DNA of 17,929 nucleotides from Entamoeba invadens IP1 (taxonomy: Eukaryota > Evosea > Mastigamoebida > Endamoebidae). Positions within the stretch are counted from its first letter, which is position 1. Every line of letters starts with the position of its first letter. The notes under the pieces were generated by a model that saw only the letters and a list, made by a program, of their open reading frames with translations, was not told the DNA's origin and did not search any database. The position numbers and the translations under genes are program-made. The stretch is from contig NW_004191857.1 of NCBI RefSeq assembly GCF_000330505.1, positions 182,148 through 200,076 of the forward strand, read 5' to 3'. Below, piece after piece: positions 16,111 to 17,929 of this stretch.

Positions 16111-16485
16111 TCACCATATAATTTTAATAAGAGCACAATTTTTGATTTTTAATAGTTTATTATTCATGTTATAAATCACACTCTTATAAAAATAAAGAGT
16201 TCGAAACTTTTTAAAATAAATTACAAAAGAATAACTCAAATCACTCTTGTATTGATTTGAATACCATTTCTAATTTTTTTATTATAAAAATATAATTTTA
16301 TTATTAATTTATATATTGTAATAAATAATAATAATAAATTAGATTAAAAAAGCTATAATTCGAACTATTAAAAAATAAACTTTTTAAAAAACACTGTTAA
16401 ATAAAAAAAATAGTTAATACTACTATAACTTATAATAAAATAAATATATTATTTTTAATAATAGTTGTACTATAAAAACGCAACC
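16111..16485. other. AT-rich spacer upstream of the importin-alpha-like gene
   Basis: Very low GC with no coding-like frame. CGAACTA occurs about 115 nt upstream of the ATG, farther than the GAAC motifs of the other genes. No clear TATA/initiator pair was seen. Confidence 0.5.
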
Positions 16486-17929
16486 ATGTATCGCGTCCAA
16501 GACACATCACTTTCCAGTGTTTGTGCGAGGTTTCAAAAGAGTGCCAGTATTCTTCGAAGCGCGCGGCGAGAGAAGGCGATGAAAGAGAATCGGCCTGCTA
16601 TTGAAACATCGAGTGATTCGACATACACCGCGATAGCAGTTAAAGAGTCCTTATGTGAGAGTGATGTAGTGAATGCAAAAGGGCTATTAGAGTCCACCGA
16701 AGTGCAAACGGTAGAGATGGGGATAAAAATATTGATGACGATTTACCGCGCAACACTCCAACACAAGACTCGCATGACACCGGAGAGTTTCTTTGAGTTG
16801 ATAGTTGACCGATCGATGGATATTCTATTAATTAAACTACTTGGTGTGTCAACTCAACTTGGACAACAAGCGATCACACGAGTCTTGTCCCTCTTGAATG
16901 GGATTTCTATTCGAAAGTCTTCTCTATCATTGAATTTGATCAACGAGGATTTATTCACCAACACTATAATGCTCGCACAAGACAAAAGGTATATTGTCGA
17001 CATCTTCTTGTTGTACGGGAACATCGCGGTCGACACTTCTGAATCGCGAAACTTTGTATATCAACACACGAAAGCTTTGTTATTGGGCATCGACTTCAAA
17101 ACAATACAAAACGACAAGATTTACGACGCAACCGCATTTCTGATTGGAACGTTCTTTCAAGGGACACCATCATTGCCGTATGAAGAGGTGTCGCTGATGG
17201 CTAATATTCTCCAAACACTCTGTATGACGCAATTGTATAATGTCATTAACTCTGCTTGCATCGCACTCTCAAACTTCATTACACAAACACCAAACTTCAA
17301 TAATTTGCTGGGGGAATTACTTAAAAAGGTCTACGCGTCGCTCAAAAACGTCGACGACGACGTTGTGATCAATGCGCTTGTGGCCATTTCAAAGATGTCA
17401 AATACTTCGGACCACATTATCGTGGAGTTAGTCAAGTGTGGGATATTCAATGTCTTTGAAGAACTCATCGACTCGCGAAAGAGGGACGTGGTGTGTGGAG
17501 TCCTCTATAGTCTTTCGAATATGGTGATGTGCGACGTCTGCAACTTGGCGGATGTTGCGTATCAATCGGGCGTTATATCCGAAGCGGTGAATTATGGAAT
17601 GGTATCCGCAGATGATGAGATCATCACAAACACTGCATGGATCATCATTAACATGATCACAAAAATCAATGATAATTATTTGGAGGCATTCATCAATGTG
17701 CCGGGACTTGTTTTCATCTTGTCGAAAGTCATTGTAATGAACACCGACCCGAAATATGACTTATTACTCTACACTATGAAAGCCTTTTTTAAGATGTTAT
17801 GCTTTGGGGAACACTTATTAAACGAAGATAAGATCAACCCCGTCGCTTTGGAAATGGAGAATAACAACTGCGTCACTTATATTAACAATTTGACTATGGA
17901 CGAGCTTGTTCAGCCAGAAACAAGAACTA
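16486..17929 (+). CDS. Importin-alpha-like armadillo protein, partial (C-terminus beyond right edge)
   Basis: The frame is open from the ATG at 16486 to the window end (481 codons). The N-terminus has a short basic stretch (RFQKSASILRSARREKAMKENR region, about 15-36), a likely degenerate importin-beta-binding segment. The rest is a helical solenoid with importin-alpha-type armadillo signatures: SACIALSNF (about 255), NALVAISKM (about 296), GVLYSLSNM (about 338) and NTAWIIINM (about 392). The classical NLS-binding WxxxN array is mostly lost: the Trp is replaced by Ile, Val or Tyr in the first three and kept only in the last. Importin alpha carries NLS cargo to importin beta. This one may bind unusual cargo or act as a scaffold. 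Length near the end suggests little is missing. Its codons are GC-richer than the neighbouring spacer. Confidence 0.78.
   Translation, partial: MYRVQDTSLSSVCARFQKSASILRSARREKAMKENRPAIETSSDSTYTAIAVKESLCESDVVNAKGLLESTEVQTVEMGIKILMTIYRATLQHKTRMTPESFFELIVDRSMDILLIKLLGVSTQLGQQAITRVLSLLNGISIRKSSLSLNLINEDLFTNTIMLAQDKRYIVDIFLLYGNIAVDTSESRNFVYQHTKALLLGIDFKTIQNDKIYDATAFLIGTFFQGTPSLPYEEVSLMANILQTLCMTQLYNVINSACIALSNFITQTPNFNNLLGELLKKVYASLKNVDDDVVINALVAISKMSNTSDHIIVELVKCGIFNVFEELIDSRKRDVVCGVLYSLSNMVMCDVCNLADVAYQSGVISEAVNYGMVSADDEIITNTAWIIINMITKINDNYLEAFINVPGLVFILSKVIVMNTDPKYDLLLYTMKAFFKMLCFGEHLLNEDKINPVALEMENNNCVTYINNLTMDELVQPETRT

Overview
The window looks like nuclear DNA of an amoebozoan parasite of the genus Entamoeba, and the mixed third codon positions fit E. 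invadens or a relative better than E. histolytica (inference). The reasons are compact genes in spacers of very low GC, short introns that start GTTTGT and end TAG, GAAC-type motifs just upstream of start codons, and a cysteine-rich transmembrane kinase of the kind expanded in Entamoeba. No bacterial, organellar or viral gene was seen.

Layout, left to right. At 1-805 (minus) an unrecognised protein runs off the left edge, and its 5' end is unresolved. An AT-rich spacer with hairpin-forming palindromes follows. At 2176-5622 (plus) lies a receptor-like transmembrane Ser/Thr kinase of 1132 residues, split by one 48-nt intron. Converging on it is a four-exon Tubby-domain gene at 5761-6677 (minus), reconstructed here by splicing three GTTTGT introns. 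Its stop codon lies against eight perfect copies of a 7-bp repeat. After a 1.5-kb spacer come two plus-strand genes of the ubiquitin world: a shortened ubiquitin-like/ribosomal eS31 (S27a) fusion at 8228-8644 and a UBR-box protein at 8922-11147.

From about 11294 to 12102 a pair of roughly 49-bp inverted repeats bounds an 809-bp segment. It contains a Lys/Glu-rich minus-strand reading region and may be a small inverted-repeat element. At 12677-13549 (minus) is a C2HC zinc-finger protein of unknown function, with a 25-nt near-perfect palindrome just past its stop. A GC-richer island near 13800-13932 is unexplained. At 14613-15144 (plus) is a two-exon CKS1-type cyclin-dependent-kinase subunit with an unusually long 301-nt intron. 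It converges on a small Ser/Lys-rich protein at 15295-15651 (minus). At the right edge, 16486-17929 (plus, partial) encodes a divergent importin-alpha-like armadillo protein that has lost most of the tryptophans used to bind nuclear localisation signals.

There is no operon logic. The genes are a mix of signalling (kinase, Tubby), ubiquitin and ribosome (S27a fusion, UBR), cell cycle (CKS) and nuclear import (importin alpha). The least expected items are the spliced Tubby gene, the truncated ubiquitin moiety, the degenerate importin alpha and the inverted-repeat element. I saw no tRNA, rRNA, CRISPR array or recognisable transposase.
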